A stretch of DNA of 64,000 bases from Pyrrhosoma nymphula (GCA_963573305.1 OY754333.1:14964599-15028598), one strand, 5' to 3'. Positions 39,085 to 50,889 are shown, numbered from the stretch's first letter. Notes: generated by a model from the sequence alone, not told the origin. Numbers and translations: made by a program.

Positions 39085-39470
39085 CTTCATCTTCTCCGCC
39101 TCCCTTTACTCAAACCCCTGGCTGTTCTCCCGTCCTCTACCGCGACCCGCGCACATATAAACGCACGCACACCCAGGGTAAACTCCCTCCCATCTTTGAA
39201 CTTTACCCTTCTCCCCGGCTCCAACACCCCCCTCTCCCTCCAACACCCCCCTCTCCCTCCAACACCCCCCTCTCCCTCCAACACCCCTTAGCACCTTCCT
39301 CCCCACTGCTTTTCTTGCGCCATTTACCCCTCGACGTGTCGGTATATATCGAACGACGGGCGCCCCCATACCCAATCTCCTCCCCCAAAGGCCTTCTGTT
39401 CCGACCTGCTTACTCTCACTTCAAACCCCCTTCGCCCCTCTCCACCGGCAGACAAACGCAACATCTGGGA
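39085..39470. other. polypyrimidine-rich block
   Basis: C/T-rich block containing the 19 bp minisatellite at 39221. Open frames of 181 codons (plus) and 61-89 codons (minus) are consequences of the repeat. Confidence 0.55.
39221..39287. repeat. 19 bp minisatellite, about 3.5 copies
   Basis: Three exact copies of CCAACACCCCCCTCTCCCT (39221-39239, 39240-39258, 39259-39277) are followed by a partial fourth. The lack of divergence suggests recent expansion. Confidence 0.95.
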
Positions 39471-39479
39471 ATTAATGGA

Positions 39480-42400
39480 TCGATTGTTGGGATTCGTGTG
39501 TGATGCGAGGGTGTCGGGTGGTGTTAGGGTTCCTTTGAGGGTTCGTGCGGAGCCGTAGAAGAGTGGGTGGTGTTGCTTGCTTCGGGAGGGGATGAGTTGA
39601 GGATGCGGAGGGTGGGGAACGTGGTGGTGTGAGGCATATTGAGTTTGATTGGAGTTGATGGGGTGCTTTTGTGAGGTTTTCCTCCTCGGGAGAACTTTTA
39701 CTTCATAACATATTCATTGTTTCACTCCGCTTGACAGAACACACGCTTAACCCTCATCTGCTCTAAGATCCAGTGGAATTCGACCTGAGACCTTTTGCCC
39801 CTTCCAGTTTCTTCAAAGGTAACTCCGCCGAGATTTTACCCTACTTTCCGCTGCAATTATTGATTATTTCTATCAGACCTTGCATTGTGTCACGTGTTTC
39901 CGTGCGACTTCGATGTGAACATGAGTAACCAGAGATAATAAGTACATGCTTCCGCGACGAACAACAGGAAACAATTTTCTTCTGCCAGAATGTTTTTGCA
40001 GGTTTAACTCCAACTCTTCAATTTTGAAATTTGACAAGCTGTCGAAAGGTGGAGACGGGATCTACTTGCTGCTTCACTACATATGTGATGCACACTTAGT
40101 TACTGACCGATATTGCATGAACACACTCCGAAGAAAGGTATCCGTCATGGCACAAGCTTTACCTAGCCTATAAGGCAAAGTCCGCGTACCGATGCTAGTG
40201 CCCTGCTATTCTCTTATCATCCAAAATTTTAGGAATGCCTATTCATGTTGCACTTTGCAATACACATTTTCATGCTTACATAATATATTCAGTATAAAAT
40301 CAAATAAAAATTACAATTTTGTAATAATCGACCTCTCCGAAGTCGTTATTCATTAAAAGAATCTCATTTTTTTACAATGACGTGTGATATTCTTCACTCC
40401 CACGCCATCAGTTTCCCTAAGGCTAGCTTGGTCGGTGGTAATTTGCTTAAGCGTGTGAAAATATTCCAAACCAGTGGATTTATTTATCATGCATTTCAAC
40501 GTTACACCTTATGGAAAGATTCCACCACATACTACCCGACACATTTAATTTAAATATTCCAATAAGAATTTAATGTAACAAATTGGCACGATTGGACATG
40601 AATTGGCACGATTTAGTACCTAAGACGAGATTTCATTCTTTTTTGCAGCTCTCTTGGAAAATCGGAATGCAATACTCATGTTCCAAATAAGATTTAGCAC
40701 ATTTGCTTTTTGAGCTGGCTCGTGACGACGAAATTTCTCCTGTGAAGTAATTACGCTATCTAAAATTACTTCCATGCTCTGAATCATACGCAAGTAAACA
40801 TTCTGAATGCTACATTTCCGTTAATTGGTTATGTTGAAGGCGGTATTCATATACCGTATGATATGAGGTGTTTATTTAGAGACAGGTCAATTATGGGAGA
40901 CCGAGGATTGACAATTGGAAATGATAACAAAAACACGTGAATTCAAAGTTCTTTTAATTTAAGCAAATGGTCGCAAATTTTTCTGATTTGAAACGAGCAG
41001 AAATTACTTAAATTAAAAAATGAGAACCGAAGTCATAGAAAACTCTACCCAAAAATAAACAGCCGAGGAAATGAAACCGGGCCTGGAAACATAGTGTCAA
41101 AGAGCCTCAATCCGGAACTTATACCTAAGGCGAAACCACGTTCATATTTTAAATGATTCATCTAATGGCATTTACCTTCCCATCACTTCAGGGAGTGAAT
41201 GTAAACATTTTCTCTCCGTGTAGTACCGCGGTGATATTAGAACATTTGGCGATAACATTTACCTTAGCAGGTCTGGAAACAACTCTCTCTTCCCAATTCC
41301 CTTCTCCGGGCTGTTGACGTGAAATTTTATTGCTTTTAATCTGTTGACTTTGGCTGAACGACATATGCCCTTGTTTATCTCCATAAAATTGGTTTTGTGG
41401 AAAAAAAGAAGTATGTTTATTGTCTTTTAACCCTCCCCTGACTTGGAGTTTCATGTTGCAAGACAAATGATTGGCTTTTATTAGTAGCTGTATTTTTTAA
41501 ATTCTGATTTATCCTGGCTTCAATGTTTCATAGTATTTCTGCTCAATTCGATATAATTGTACGTTTATTTTATTCGTTCGTTTATTTTGATCATTGACCT
41601 CTTAATGCATGCAGTAGTTTTTAATCGAATCTAAATATCCTTGAAAGAGGAGATAATCCAAAAAATAAAATGAGGAATGAGGTAGGGTAGGTACTATGTC
41701 ATTGATTTCGAATTTAGCTAGGCCAAAAACTTGAAATAGTTTCATAGTGATTTTACTAATTTTTTGTTCTCTATTGTAGCATTTTAATTAGCAGCAATTG
41801 CAAAAAATGTAAGGAAACATTATGAATACTAATCTTGTGAGCTCATTGTTATTTTTGAGTTGTTACCCACAGAATATTACACCATTATTTAATGTCCTTC
41901 CCACCTTATATCAAATACCACTGGGCGTTCATTGTTTCATTTTCCCAGAGTTATTCCACCTTTTGTGTTATAATATGTTATTGTTTGGATCAATCCCCAT
42001 AATTCTTGTAGTACACACATTTTTCCCCAAGGCATTCTCAGTCATTTCCGCAGAAGTTACCGAAAAGAATGCTGATAGAAGTGGTATTTACACCGAAGCA
42101 GAGGAGTGAGACCATGCTATGGTACATATTTCCAATTTCTTATAAAACAAAACTAAATTCTACAACAGATCTAGGGTGTAATCGTGTAAATTATTTGATA
42201 TTGGCACAACTGCATTTTATATATTTCAAGTGCCTTTCCTAGCAATCTATCCTTTGAACTTTTGGCTCTTTTTGGAAATAAATTATTATCATTGACATGA
42301 TTTCGCGTGAGACTCTTGGATTAGCATCAAATGATCTGTATTCAGATAAAACACCAAAGACAGGGATTTAACTTTTTTTTAACATTTTTTTGATTTGGCA

Positions 42401-44090
42401 TCCTGACCCAGTTCTCCCATTTGCCAAAAAAATGTGTGCTATCTCTGATTTATAGGAGTTAGAGTATCGAAATATTTTCAAAACGAAGGATTTTGTCATC
42501 GTTAATATTCTTAATTAAGTGTTATAGCTTGTAACCGTTGGTTTTACTGAAAAGAATGTTCATTTTTCCCTTTCGCTGTGGATCACTATTTCTATGCACA
42601 GGTTTACTCTGCTTTATCTTCAGCTTAGGTGGTGATTCGGTCCGGTGTACGATGTACTCCCCTTGCCGGGGGACAGACGAGCAGCGCGAGCCTTATCTCT
42701 CCTTCCTCTTCATTCGTTGCGCAAAGGCACAGAAACGGCGTCATCCACGTGTACCCCCTCATTTGTTTTACGCCCCAACATTCCCGTTTCCTTCTGCTCC
42801 ACAGTCACAGAACCTCTTGACATACACATTATGCCCATCGAGAAGCCACGGGGGCACGTTTATGCCCTCGTGAATAAATCAACGGATCACGACTCATTAC
42901 ATTCCTTCAAGATGGCGTCGTATAAGCAGTCAGGCGCGGCAAAAGACAGATTTACCGTGGCTGCAGCCATGGTGCCTCGTCAACTGAAAGTCACTCTAGT
43001 GTCGCGGATATTGCCGCGGGGTCAGGAACCGTGTCATGAGGGAGGGCGAGCGACGCTTGGTTTCAACTCTGATAGATTTATCCACGCCTTCCATAATTGA
43101 GCGCGCCGCCATTAGTGATCATCTATCAGAGCTGGAAATCGAATATTTAGTCTTCCACCCCTCCCCCCAGTTACGGCTTCGCCCTTTCGTTCCGCGTTGT
43201 GCGTGCTTTTGCCATGACAGACATCGCATTCTCGATGGCATTTGGGTAAAAGCGGGCACTACCTCTGTTTGCGTGTTGCGTGTAAAACTTTGTTGAATGT
43301 GGATGTCCCCCAGTCTCCATTGCTTCTCATAGTTTATGTGCAGATCTTTATGTTCTATTTAAAATGTTATGTCCATTATTATTGTATTCTTACGTAGGAT
43401 TTGTGACCTCAAATTTCTGCATTAAAATACACTGCGTAACCTTTGGAAACAAATGATGTTAAAAAGATTTGCTGAAAAATTCTTTTAAAAAAACTGCTTT
43501 TTGTTGGGAACTACTCCAATTTCAGTTTAAAATAGGTAAGTCAATTACAGCCAGTTCTTCATATTCATGCGCTAGCTTTGGTTATTTAGTTAACATGGTT
43601 TCAGGAAATAAAGTTGAGATTCCAAAGTTAGCTGTCACTCATTCAGATGAATTCATTTTTTAGGTAAACACGCTCCATCTTTTCTACTTTCTTTATATCC
43701 AAGCGATGCAGTTTTTCACCGTTGTTTACACGGCTGCGTATATTTACCCCGCGTTGGAGCCTTACGATCCGTTGACCTCGACAAACCTCTTCGCATTCCC
43801 TGGTGTCATCCGTCTTCATCACGCTCAGTCGATAAAACAAGGGAGCGGAGGAAAGGAAGGAAAAAGATAAAAAAAGTAAAATAAAATAAAACAAGAGCGC
43901 CTCCTCTCGAAGAAAACGACCGTATCCCCGCGAGACCGCAAGCATTTAAAGTGTGTGATACCCGTTCAAGAATTTGCGCAGGGTTGGCACTCCTGACTGG
44001 GTTTTTCGACGGGGGAGAGAGCGAGATTCCCCGGCTGCTGACGGAGCTCTCCATCTTCGGTCCAATTCCGCCGCACTCTTGTCGGGGCCT
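39480..44090. other. unassigned; GC-richer stretch at about 42640-43300
   Basis: Mostly AT-rich without recognised genes. The interval 42640-43300 is CpG-containing, with several overlapping open frames (86-151 codons) that match nothing known. It is a candidate CpG-rich regulatory region or diverged exon, without further support. Confidence 0.35.
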
Positions 44091-44094
44091 ACTT

Positions 44095-44545
44095 GCGATT
44101 GCCTCTCACTCCCTCACTCTATGCTTTTCCTACCTCCCCCCCCCGCGCCGTAAAGACCTCAGCGCCTTTCACGCCAACCCCTCCAAACACATCCCTCTGC
44201 CCAGGAACTCCCACTCCATCAGTCTTCTCATCCTCCCTACCTCCGCCCTCCCATTTGCCACCTTCCATTCCGCGCAAAGACGACCAAATGGTGGTTGCGG
44301 ATCACCTCTCCCCTCTATCGAAGCTTTCCCTCAGGGGAGCCAACCGAGAGGATTCAGGGGCGGGTGTGGAGAGGGTGGGATGGGAGGAAATTTTTTCCAT
44401 CCCACTTTTCCCATCCATTTCGGCCGTCTTCTTTCACGTTCTCTCTTCCTGCTTCGGCCTCTCTCTTCCTCAATTCCTCTGTTGGTTTCCCAACATCCTC
44501 TCTCCGTTCCGTTCTCTTCCTAACCCATCTCTATTCTAAATTAGT
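44095..44545. other. polypyrimidine-rich block
   Basis: C/T-rich plus strand immediately upstream of the LINE remnant. All three plus frames are open for 105-190 codons. Confidence 0.55.
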
Positions 44546-44617
44546 CCTCCCGCCTAATTATTTTTTTTATGGTTCTTATCGTTTTAATTTACGTCTTTTT
44601 TCGCATTTTTAGTTTTT

Positions 44618-45388
44618 GAGATGCTTAAAGTTCTTAAAGAAGCCAAAACAGACTACCAAGATAGGAGGATAATTCTCCAACTTTTTCAAAACCAGGAAGC
44701 TATCCTAAGGGTAGATGGAATAAAAGCAAAGATCTCTCGAGGTGGTAGGCAGGGACGCTGTCTATCCCCAACACTGTTCATTCTGTACGAAACAAGTAAG
44801 AATGGAATAAAAGTGAATGATAACCTTTACACTACTATCCGATTTGCATACGACATCGCACTTTTATCAACCAGTGACAATGAGCTACAGGATGCATTAC
44901 ATGAAATAAACCAAAATTTTAAAAATAACTGGGACATGAAAATAAACATAAAGAAAACTAAAATTATGAAATGCAGTAGAGATGGACTAGAGGAAGTCGG
45001 GGTATATCTAGACGAAGGAATACTTTCGCAAGTCACTACATTTAAATATCTGGGTAGATGTAACACATCTGATGGTAGGTGCACAGAGGATGTAACAAGC
45101 AGGATAGCACAAGCAAAACAAACTTTTATCACGAAGAAAACTCTCTTGACATCAAATAATAATTCTCTATCAACCCGGAAAAAAATTGTTAAAACGTATG
45201 TTTGGAGTATGTCTACCTATGGCTCAGAAACGTGGACTCTGGGAATAGCATAGAGGAAAAAGCTGGAGTCTTTTGAAATATGGTGCTGGAGAAGACTATT
45301 AAAAATATCTTGGACAGAAATGGTTACAAACCTGGAAGTACTACAAAGAATTGGGGAGGGACAAACACTGCTAAACTCAATATGTACT
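44618..45388 (+). mobile_element. LINE reverse-transcriptase remnant (catalytically dead)
   Basis: A 210-codon open frame (44621-45253) is the middle of a non-LTR retrotransposon reverse transcriptase. In order it has GGRQGRCLSPTLF (usually GVRQGCxLSPTLF), then IRFAYDIALL (44840-44869), where FADD is expected and the first catalytic Asp is Tyr. It continues with MKINIKKTKIM, TFKYLG, RIAQAKQTF and STYGSETWTL. After the TAG at 45251 the same frame continues with RKKLESFEIWCWRRLLKISW and EVLQRIGEGQTLL, so the stop is internal. The segment between LSPTLF and the FAYD block is shorter than usual. Upstream domains (endonuclease, fingers) are missing. The clade was not assigned. Confidence 0.75.
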
Positions 45389-46520
45389 TGGAATCTCCTC
45401 TCTCTCCAGTCATCACCAACCTCTATATGGAAAAGTTCAAGGAGCAGGCGCTGAGTACCTACAGGATTACACCAAAACTTTTCCTGAGATATGTGGACGA
45501 TACTTTCGTCATTCGGCAGCACGGAGAGAGAGCTGAATGAATTCCTGAAGCACTTAAACAACCAAGACGACTCCATAAAGTTTACGATGGAGATAGAAAA
45601 AGAAAAATGCCTACCATTCTTGGACGTCCTTGTGAAAAAGAAGAACGAAGGAAGAGTAGGCCAGGAGGTCTACAGGAAAAAGACACACGGAGCGGTACCT
45701 AAAGGCTTCATCACACCACCATCCACTACAGAAGAACTCTGTAATCAGGACGCTGTTTAGCCGAGCCCTCACTATTTGTGACGAGAATTCCTTGGAAAAA
45801 GAGAAGAAATACCTAAGGAAAACAATGGAGAAGAATGGCTACCACCGAGACGTCATCCTGAGGGAGGAAAGAAAAATAAACATGGCCCTAACAAGGACCG
45901 ATGACCAATCACCGGAGGAGAGACCGAAACCTGCCGCGTTCGCCATGATCCCCTATGTTGCGGGAACCGCAGAGAGGATTTCAAGCGCTCTCAGCAAACG
46001 CATTGTAGTTACAAGATTCAATTGCGTCTCCAAGACCAGAAGCCTTCTCGTCAGAGTAAAAGACCGTGTACCTATGCAGTCGAAGAGCGGAGTGTACGAA
46101 GTCACTTGCAGCTGAAGTGCCGCCTAATGGATCATCAAGGGGCAACTAAGAACAGACAAATACGACTCTATGCCATAGCAGAGCACACATGGACGGGCCC
46201 TACCCACAACATCATTTTTGAAGAATCTAAGCTAATTTCCAAAGAAAGAAGATATTTCCCACGTCTAATACGGGAGGCCATTGAAATAAGCAAGAATGAA
46301 GACAATTTCAATAGGGAAGATTCGCTCACCAATGCCTGGAAACGCGTTTTGCGCGGGAAATAGAAAAACAGCAACAGCCAATCACGAATGACCTAACCCC
46401 TACGGATAAGATATTTAAAGCGGCCAACATACTGCATCCACACTTCACTGACCTGAAGAAGCCGACTGCAACGCCGGCGAAACTGTCGTCCCAGAACAAT
46501 GGACCTACGCGGTGTAAAAA
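45389..46520 (+). mobile_element. Penelope-like retroelement, 5'-truncated and broken
   Basis: It begins inside the reverse transcriptase at SPLSPVITNLYMEKF, followed by the intact catalytic motif RYVDDTF (45487-45507). LPFLDVLVKK lies in a shifted frame (45491-45760). A third frame (45792-46115) ends in GVYEVTC, the start of a GIY-YIG endonuclease domain. The fourth frame (46022-46363) resumes at LMDHQGATKN, AIAEHTWTGP, SKERRYFPRLIREAIEI and DNFNREDS. The expected core between these (CGKxYIGETGRxxxxR) is missing, so the endonuclease is deleted as well as frameshifted. The 3' region (46453-46483) carries a CTGAAGA-stem-GAAAC hairpin. This is the best-preserved Penelope-like copy in the window but cannot be active. 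Confidence 0.8.
46453..46483 (+). other. hammerhead-like hairpin motif at Penelope-like 3' end
   Basis: CTGAAGA (46453-46459), one extra base, GCCG/CGGC stem (46461-46464 and 46475-46478), then GAAAC (46479-46483) and TGTC. Type I hammerhead ribozymes have been reported in Penelope-like elements with core CUGANGA-stem-GAAA. Three bases just before CTGAAGA (GAC) could pair with GTC just after TGTC, as stem I would require. The extra base between core and stem, and the weak stems I and III, leave catalysis unproven. Confidence 0.35.
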
Positions 46521-46524
46521 CCCG

Positions 46525-48110
46525 GAAGAAGTATACCTTCATACTTAGTCTTATTTAAAATCTTCTTCGAGGTTAAATGAATATTACGGTAACCGCATGA
46601 ATAACCTGGATTTCATTTAAGATAAAAAGCTTATGCACCATTAATTGAAAAAATGTAACATTATATTTCATTTCATCCTACCGTGAATCTGTACTTACTT
46701 CATCGTTTATTGAATGCCAGGCTTCAACCTTGCTGCATATACAAATAACTACACCTAATAACATACCGCTGTAAGGGAAGTAACCTAAAGCAAAATTATC
46801 GATATTTGAATAATAACTATTTGATTATAATAAAACGTGTGAAAAAATGCCTACCGCAGAAAAACTCACTAGTTATGCTAATAGTATCAGTAACTGACGT
46901 AATTGATTAGACACTCAAGTTAATGACAGGTTTTCAACCAATAGCGTGGTTGACAAGTTGATAGGTTGTAAAATTACGGAATTATATTTTTGCTTTCACT
47001 TCAATAGCTTATGTTTAGTATAAAGATCTATTTCTAAACTGCCTCTCCCCTTTAAACACATTCTCCATCTTCAGCTCAGGGTAACTCTTTTCACCCTTTT
47101 TTAAATGCTCATCGTTTTCTTCTCTATTCCTTCTTTCACCCAATTCTGCATCTCATTTTCTCGTATTATGTTAACCGATTGAAATGTTTTTGTTTCCTCC
47201 AAATCAATCTATTTAACATATCTGGTTCAGCTTTTATTCCTGCATTATCATGTTTTTATTTGCCTAATTGCATGTTCATCGTGAGTACTTTTCCCATCCT
47301 TTGCTCAACTAACACATAAAACCACTACTATCTGTAAGCATTTTTGCAACTCAGTCGTGAATAGTAAGAGAAGTATGTGACACTATGATTAACATTCATT
47401 TCCAAGGATTAATTCCCAATCAACTCGGAGAAGTAGCTGCGTTAGTAGTTCAATTCTATTTAAGAGACTGATATATAAGAGTGAGTATCTGTAGACAAAA
47501 CGTTTTCATCGTGAAACAGCCATTATTTGTCAGCCCTATATATTTGATAAAAATAATTTATGTGAAGCTTTGGATTCAAAAGTTTTCATTTCTTTTTCAA
47601 CTGTTAATATTTTCATTTTTAACTGCGAATGCAAGGCACTTAAGGCTCTTCTATTCCTGAGAGGAAAAGGAACATGCTTTGTTTGGAAATTAATATTCGT
47701 TTATTGCCATGTGCGTCAATTACTTTTTTATATACTCAAACATATTTTCTAGGATTTTATATCTATTAACTCTATAGAAAATTGCCCTTTTCCTATTCTC
47801 GTGTGTAAGCGCATTTTAGTTATTTTATTCGGAAATGAAACTTTTTTTAAAGTTGTTATATCAATTTTTCGTGATTTTAATTAAAATAACACATTTCTTC
47901 AATTTTGTTATTTAATTTTCAGAATAGAGCATCATAACAGTCCATGGAATGTAATTAAATGTAAATGGACTAAAGTGGAAAACGATAGAAACACAATCTG
48001 TGCCACCCTAGCATTTGGTATTTTGAAGTTCACCATGTGGAGTTCTCTGGAGAATCTCCTCTGTAAATCTTCCCTTCACTTTTAATTTAGTTTCGACATG
48101 TGAAGATTTC
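46525..48110. other. unassigned AT-rich sequence
   Basis: No recognised gene or repeat. Confidence 0.5.
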
Positions 48111-48114
48111 GTTT

Positions 48115-48605
48115 CCTTCTTGATTTTCAGCACTTTTCCCACCCCACCCTCCCCTCTCTTCTTTCATTATCCACTTGTATTGCCGGCCTTTCGTCCTCCC
48201 TTCCCCCATCCTTCACCACCCCCTGCTTATCCTCGGCTTCATTTGCTTGTTTTCCCGTTTATTCCTTCAATTTCGTCTTTTTCCTCATTTAGCCCTTCAA
48301 CGTCGGACCACTTTGTTTGTGTTGCAGCCCTTAAAGCGTCCGTCCTCCGTGTCCTTTTACCCCCTTTCCCCTTCGCTCAGCCCTTTTGCTTTTTCATTTC
48401 GGCGATCCCAGGGTCTTCGTTCTATTTTGTTGTTTCAACCCCCCCCCCCCCCCCACACTACTCTGTACCCACCTCCTCTGAATCTATCTCCATTCCCTTC
48501 GACCTATCCGTGCCATCATTTCCTCACTCCCTTTCACATTTAGTCACTTTTATCTCTTTCTTTTCCCTTTTCTTTCTCAAAACCTTACAGCACACTTTTT
48601 TGACA
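48115..48605. other. polypyrimidine-rich block
   Basis: C/T-rich plus strand with a homopolymer of about 14 C near 48440 and a 200-codon low-complexity frame. Confidence 0.6.
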
Positions 48606-48609
48606 CTGT

Positions 48610-49245
48610 CCACTTCTGCACGGACCTCTCAGCAAGTACTTACCCTGAATATATTTTGCCATTTAGAGTGTTTTTTCTTGTCCTCTGTCCTTGCAAAAAT
48701 ATACGCTTTTTTTGCTACTTAATTCAAGTATATTCACTCTCCGTCAATCATTGACAGGTCACAGTATGCTAATTTATGCATGCTTCAAATATCTTATCAT
48801 AGCCAAAGCAAACGCCTCTGGTGTAGTACTGAAACAATCATATTAAAGTTTATTTTTAATTAGATCCAATACAAGCTTTCAACTCTTAACTTACTCTCAA
48901 CAATCCACTCCTTGTCCCTAACTAATCCATATATGCCTGGTATGTTACCATGCCTATATAATACTATGAAATATTCATGACATAAATATAAATAATCAAC
49001 ATCTTCCGCTTTAAATGTTTTAACTAAACAATGAATGAAATAATCGAACAAAAATGTATCTTATTCACATCAAAAATTCAATTCACATTTGTTTGACATT
49101 ATGTGAATGTTTTTATTAAAAACTCGAAAACTACTGCCTCTAGCGTAAACATGTCCTCTTAGAAAATAATTTACAAAAAATTTCCTATACACTTTTTTCT
49201 TAGGGTCAATACCTAAGGAGATACGGAGGAAGGGGAAATGGAAAA
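48610..49245. other. unassigned AT-rich sequence
   Basis: Nothing recognised. Confidence 0.5.
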
Positions 49246-49249
49246 TTAT

Positions 49250-50620
49250 TTAAAAAATATTTTTTTGTTACAAATCAAGTTTTAATGATAAGTGAACTAT
49301 GCTAAGACCAAGTATTAATTATTTTAATTACCTTTACTGCATGCAAGTGTACTCATGTAATATATAACGGAAGAATTGTGTGCGGAGGGGACCATAATAA
49401 TGGGCGTGTATTTAGAGAACGATGGGAATGGGGTCAGGGCTTCCCTCCCTACTCTATTCGGTTTCCCCTTCGTATCGGCGCTCGTCCCTTAGGGGCAGTT
49501 CAAGTATAAGGTGAAACGATTTATGCCAATTTTGACCCCCCCTCCCCTATGTAAGACATTGCGAGATGTTCCCAACCCCCCCCTCCCCCTCAGTCTTACG
49601 TAAGGCGTTGGATATTTCGATCGCTGACAGGAACCAATGCCACCTGTATACAGGAGACAGCTTTGGTTGAGCATGGAGGTAATGTAGCTAGCCATCCAGG
49701 CGATCTGAAAGCGATGTTCTGGAAGGAGCCAATGTCTCAGAGTAAGAGAAGAGAGAGATCTTGACTATGTTGACCAAGATGGTGGAACTTACACCAGACA
49801 AAAGTGAAGAGCATGCTTCCTAGGTGTCAACTTTGACAAAGTTGCAGAATCATCTGGATTGCCTCAAAGAGAGGGGGCCTACCACTGCTTTGTGTGTCCA
49901 GTACATTAGTATGGTTACCCTGATGAAGACGTTCATTGATTCTGAGCGCCATGATGATTGGAATGGCGACTTGGCCTGTGTACAGCAGATGATTCCGTTC
50001 TTCCATGCAAGTGGGCACTTCCAGTATGCAAAATTTGCCCATCTTTTAGTCAATCTTGAACCTTATGTCAATCTTGAACCAATGAACTTCTTCATCAGGG
50101 TAACCATATTGAAGTACTGGACATACAAAACAGCGGTAGGCCCCTTCTCCTTGAGGGATTCCAGATGATTCTGCAACTTTGTCAAAGTTGACACCAAGGA
50201 AGCATTCTCTTCACTTTTGTCTGAAGTTCCACCATCTTGGTCAACATGTCAAGATCTCTCTCTTATCTTCCTCTGATACATTGGCTCCTTCCAGAACATC
50301 GCTTCCAGATCGCCTAACTGGCTAGCAACAAAACCTCCATGCTTAACCAAAGCTGTCTCCTGTATGCAGGTGGTTAATTTAGTTTAATTATTGGTTAATT
50401 CAGTTTCATTTATAGCAAGGTTTATTTTATATATTTTCAAACATAATTCTTCCGTTACATATTACATGAGTTCACTTGCATGCAGTAAAGGTAATTAAAA
50501 TAATTAATATGTGGTCTGAGCATAGTTCATTTATCATTAAAACTTGATTTTTAACAACAAAAAATATTTTTTTACAATGTCTTACATAGGGGAGGGGGAG
50601 GTCAAAATTGGCATAAATCG
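49250..50620. mobile_element. fold-back element with permuted inverted arms
   Basis: Three segments are repeated in inverted orientation. A is 49250-49378 with its inverse at 50443-50573. B is 49517-49565 with its inverse at 50574-50620. C is 49640-49945 with its inverse at 50075-50373, around a spacer of about 130 bp. The left order is A-B-C but the right order is C'-A'-B', so the outer blocks have exchanged places and this is not a simple inverted duplication. B contains a C-rich stretch followed by ATGTAAGACATTG. The flanks are AT-rich. I do not recognise the family; the structure suggests a fold-back or composite DNA transposon that rearranged after, or by, inverted duplication. Confidence 0.65.
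49824..50063 (+). pseudogene. fragment of an arthropod multicopy protein of unknown function
   Basis: The frame across the left C arm and the spacer encodes VQYISMVTLMKTFIDSER, then DDWNGDLACVQQMIPFF and HASGHFQYAKFAHL. From memory, a very similar run (aromatic-Asp/Ser-Met-V-x-L-M, FI-x-xER, W, then FxAxGHxxYxKxAxxY) recurs in uncharacterised multicopy proteins of arthropod genomes, but I cannot name the family or its role. The right C' arm, read on the minus strand, encodes the same first part (QYFNMVTLMKKFIG), so the inverted arms each carry coding sequence. The frame has no upstream domain and ends in the duplicated phrase VNLEPYVNLEP, from an 18 bp tandem repeat near 50050-50084. Confidence 0.45.
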
Positions 50621-50627
50621 TCATAAT

Positions 50628-50879
50628 GGGAGCGTGGTGGTCGAGTGGGTAGAGCGCTTGGCTACTGATCGAAGGGTCCTGGGTTCAAATCCAGGTGAAG
50701 CCTTTGGACGCCCCCGAACAAACAAAAAAAACCATGGGAATGTGGCCCAGGGAAAGGGAATGATCCCCCTCCCAGAATGTGTGAAATTCACACCCCTGTG
50801 TCAAGTCCACTTTGTCCGGGGTGAGATCTACCCTCAACTATCCAAACCAACCTTCGGGTTGAATCACTGAGTGAGTGAC
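50628..50879 (+). mobile_element. tRNA-derived SINE
   Basis: The 5' part looks like a tRNA gene. An A box, TGGTCGAGTGG (50638-50648), and a B box, GGTTCAAATCC (50682-50692), lie about 44 bp apart. The B box sits in a T-arm whose CCTGG/CCAGG stem is intact. The sequence continues through an unrelated body of about 180 bp and ends in a short TGAGTGAGTGA tail, typical of a SINE transcribed by RNA polymerase III. It abuts the right arm of the fold-back element almost exactly. No clear target duplication was found. Confidence 0.75.
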
Positions 50880-50889
50880 ACAGCATGTT

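Noticed and set aside
50628..50700. A functional tRNA gene
   Set aside because: A and B boxes are present, but the sequence runs on into a SINE body and the acceptor stem does not close.
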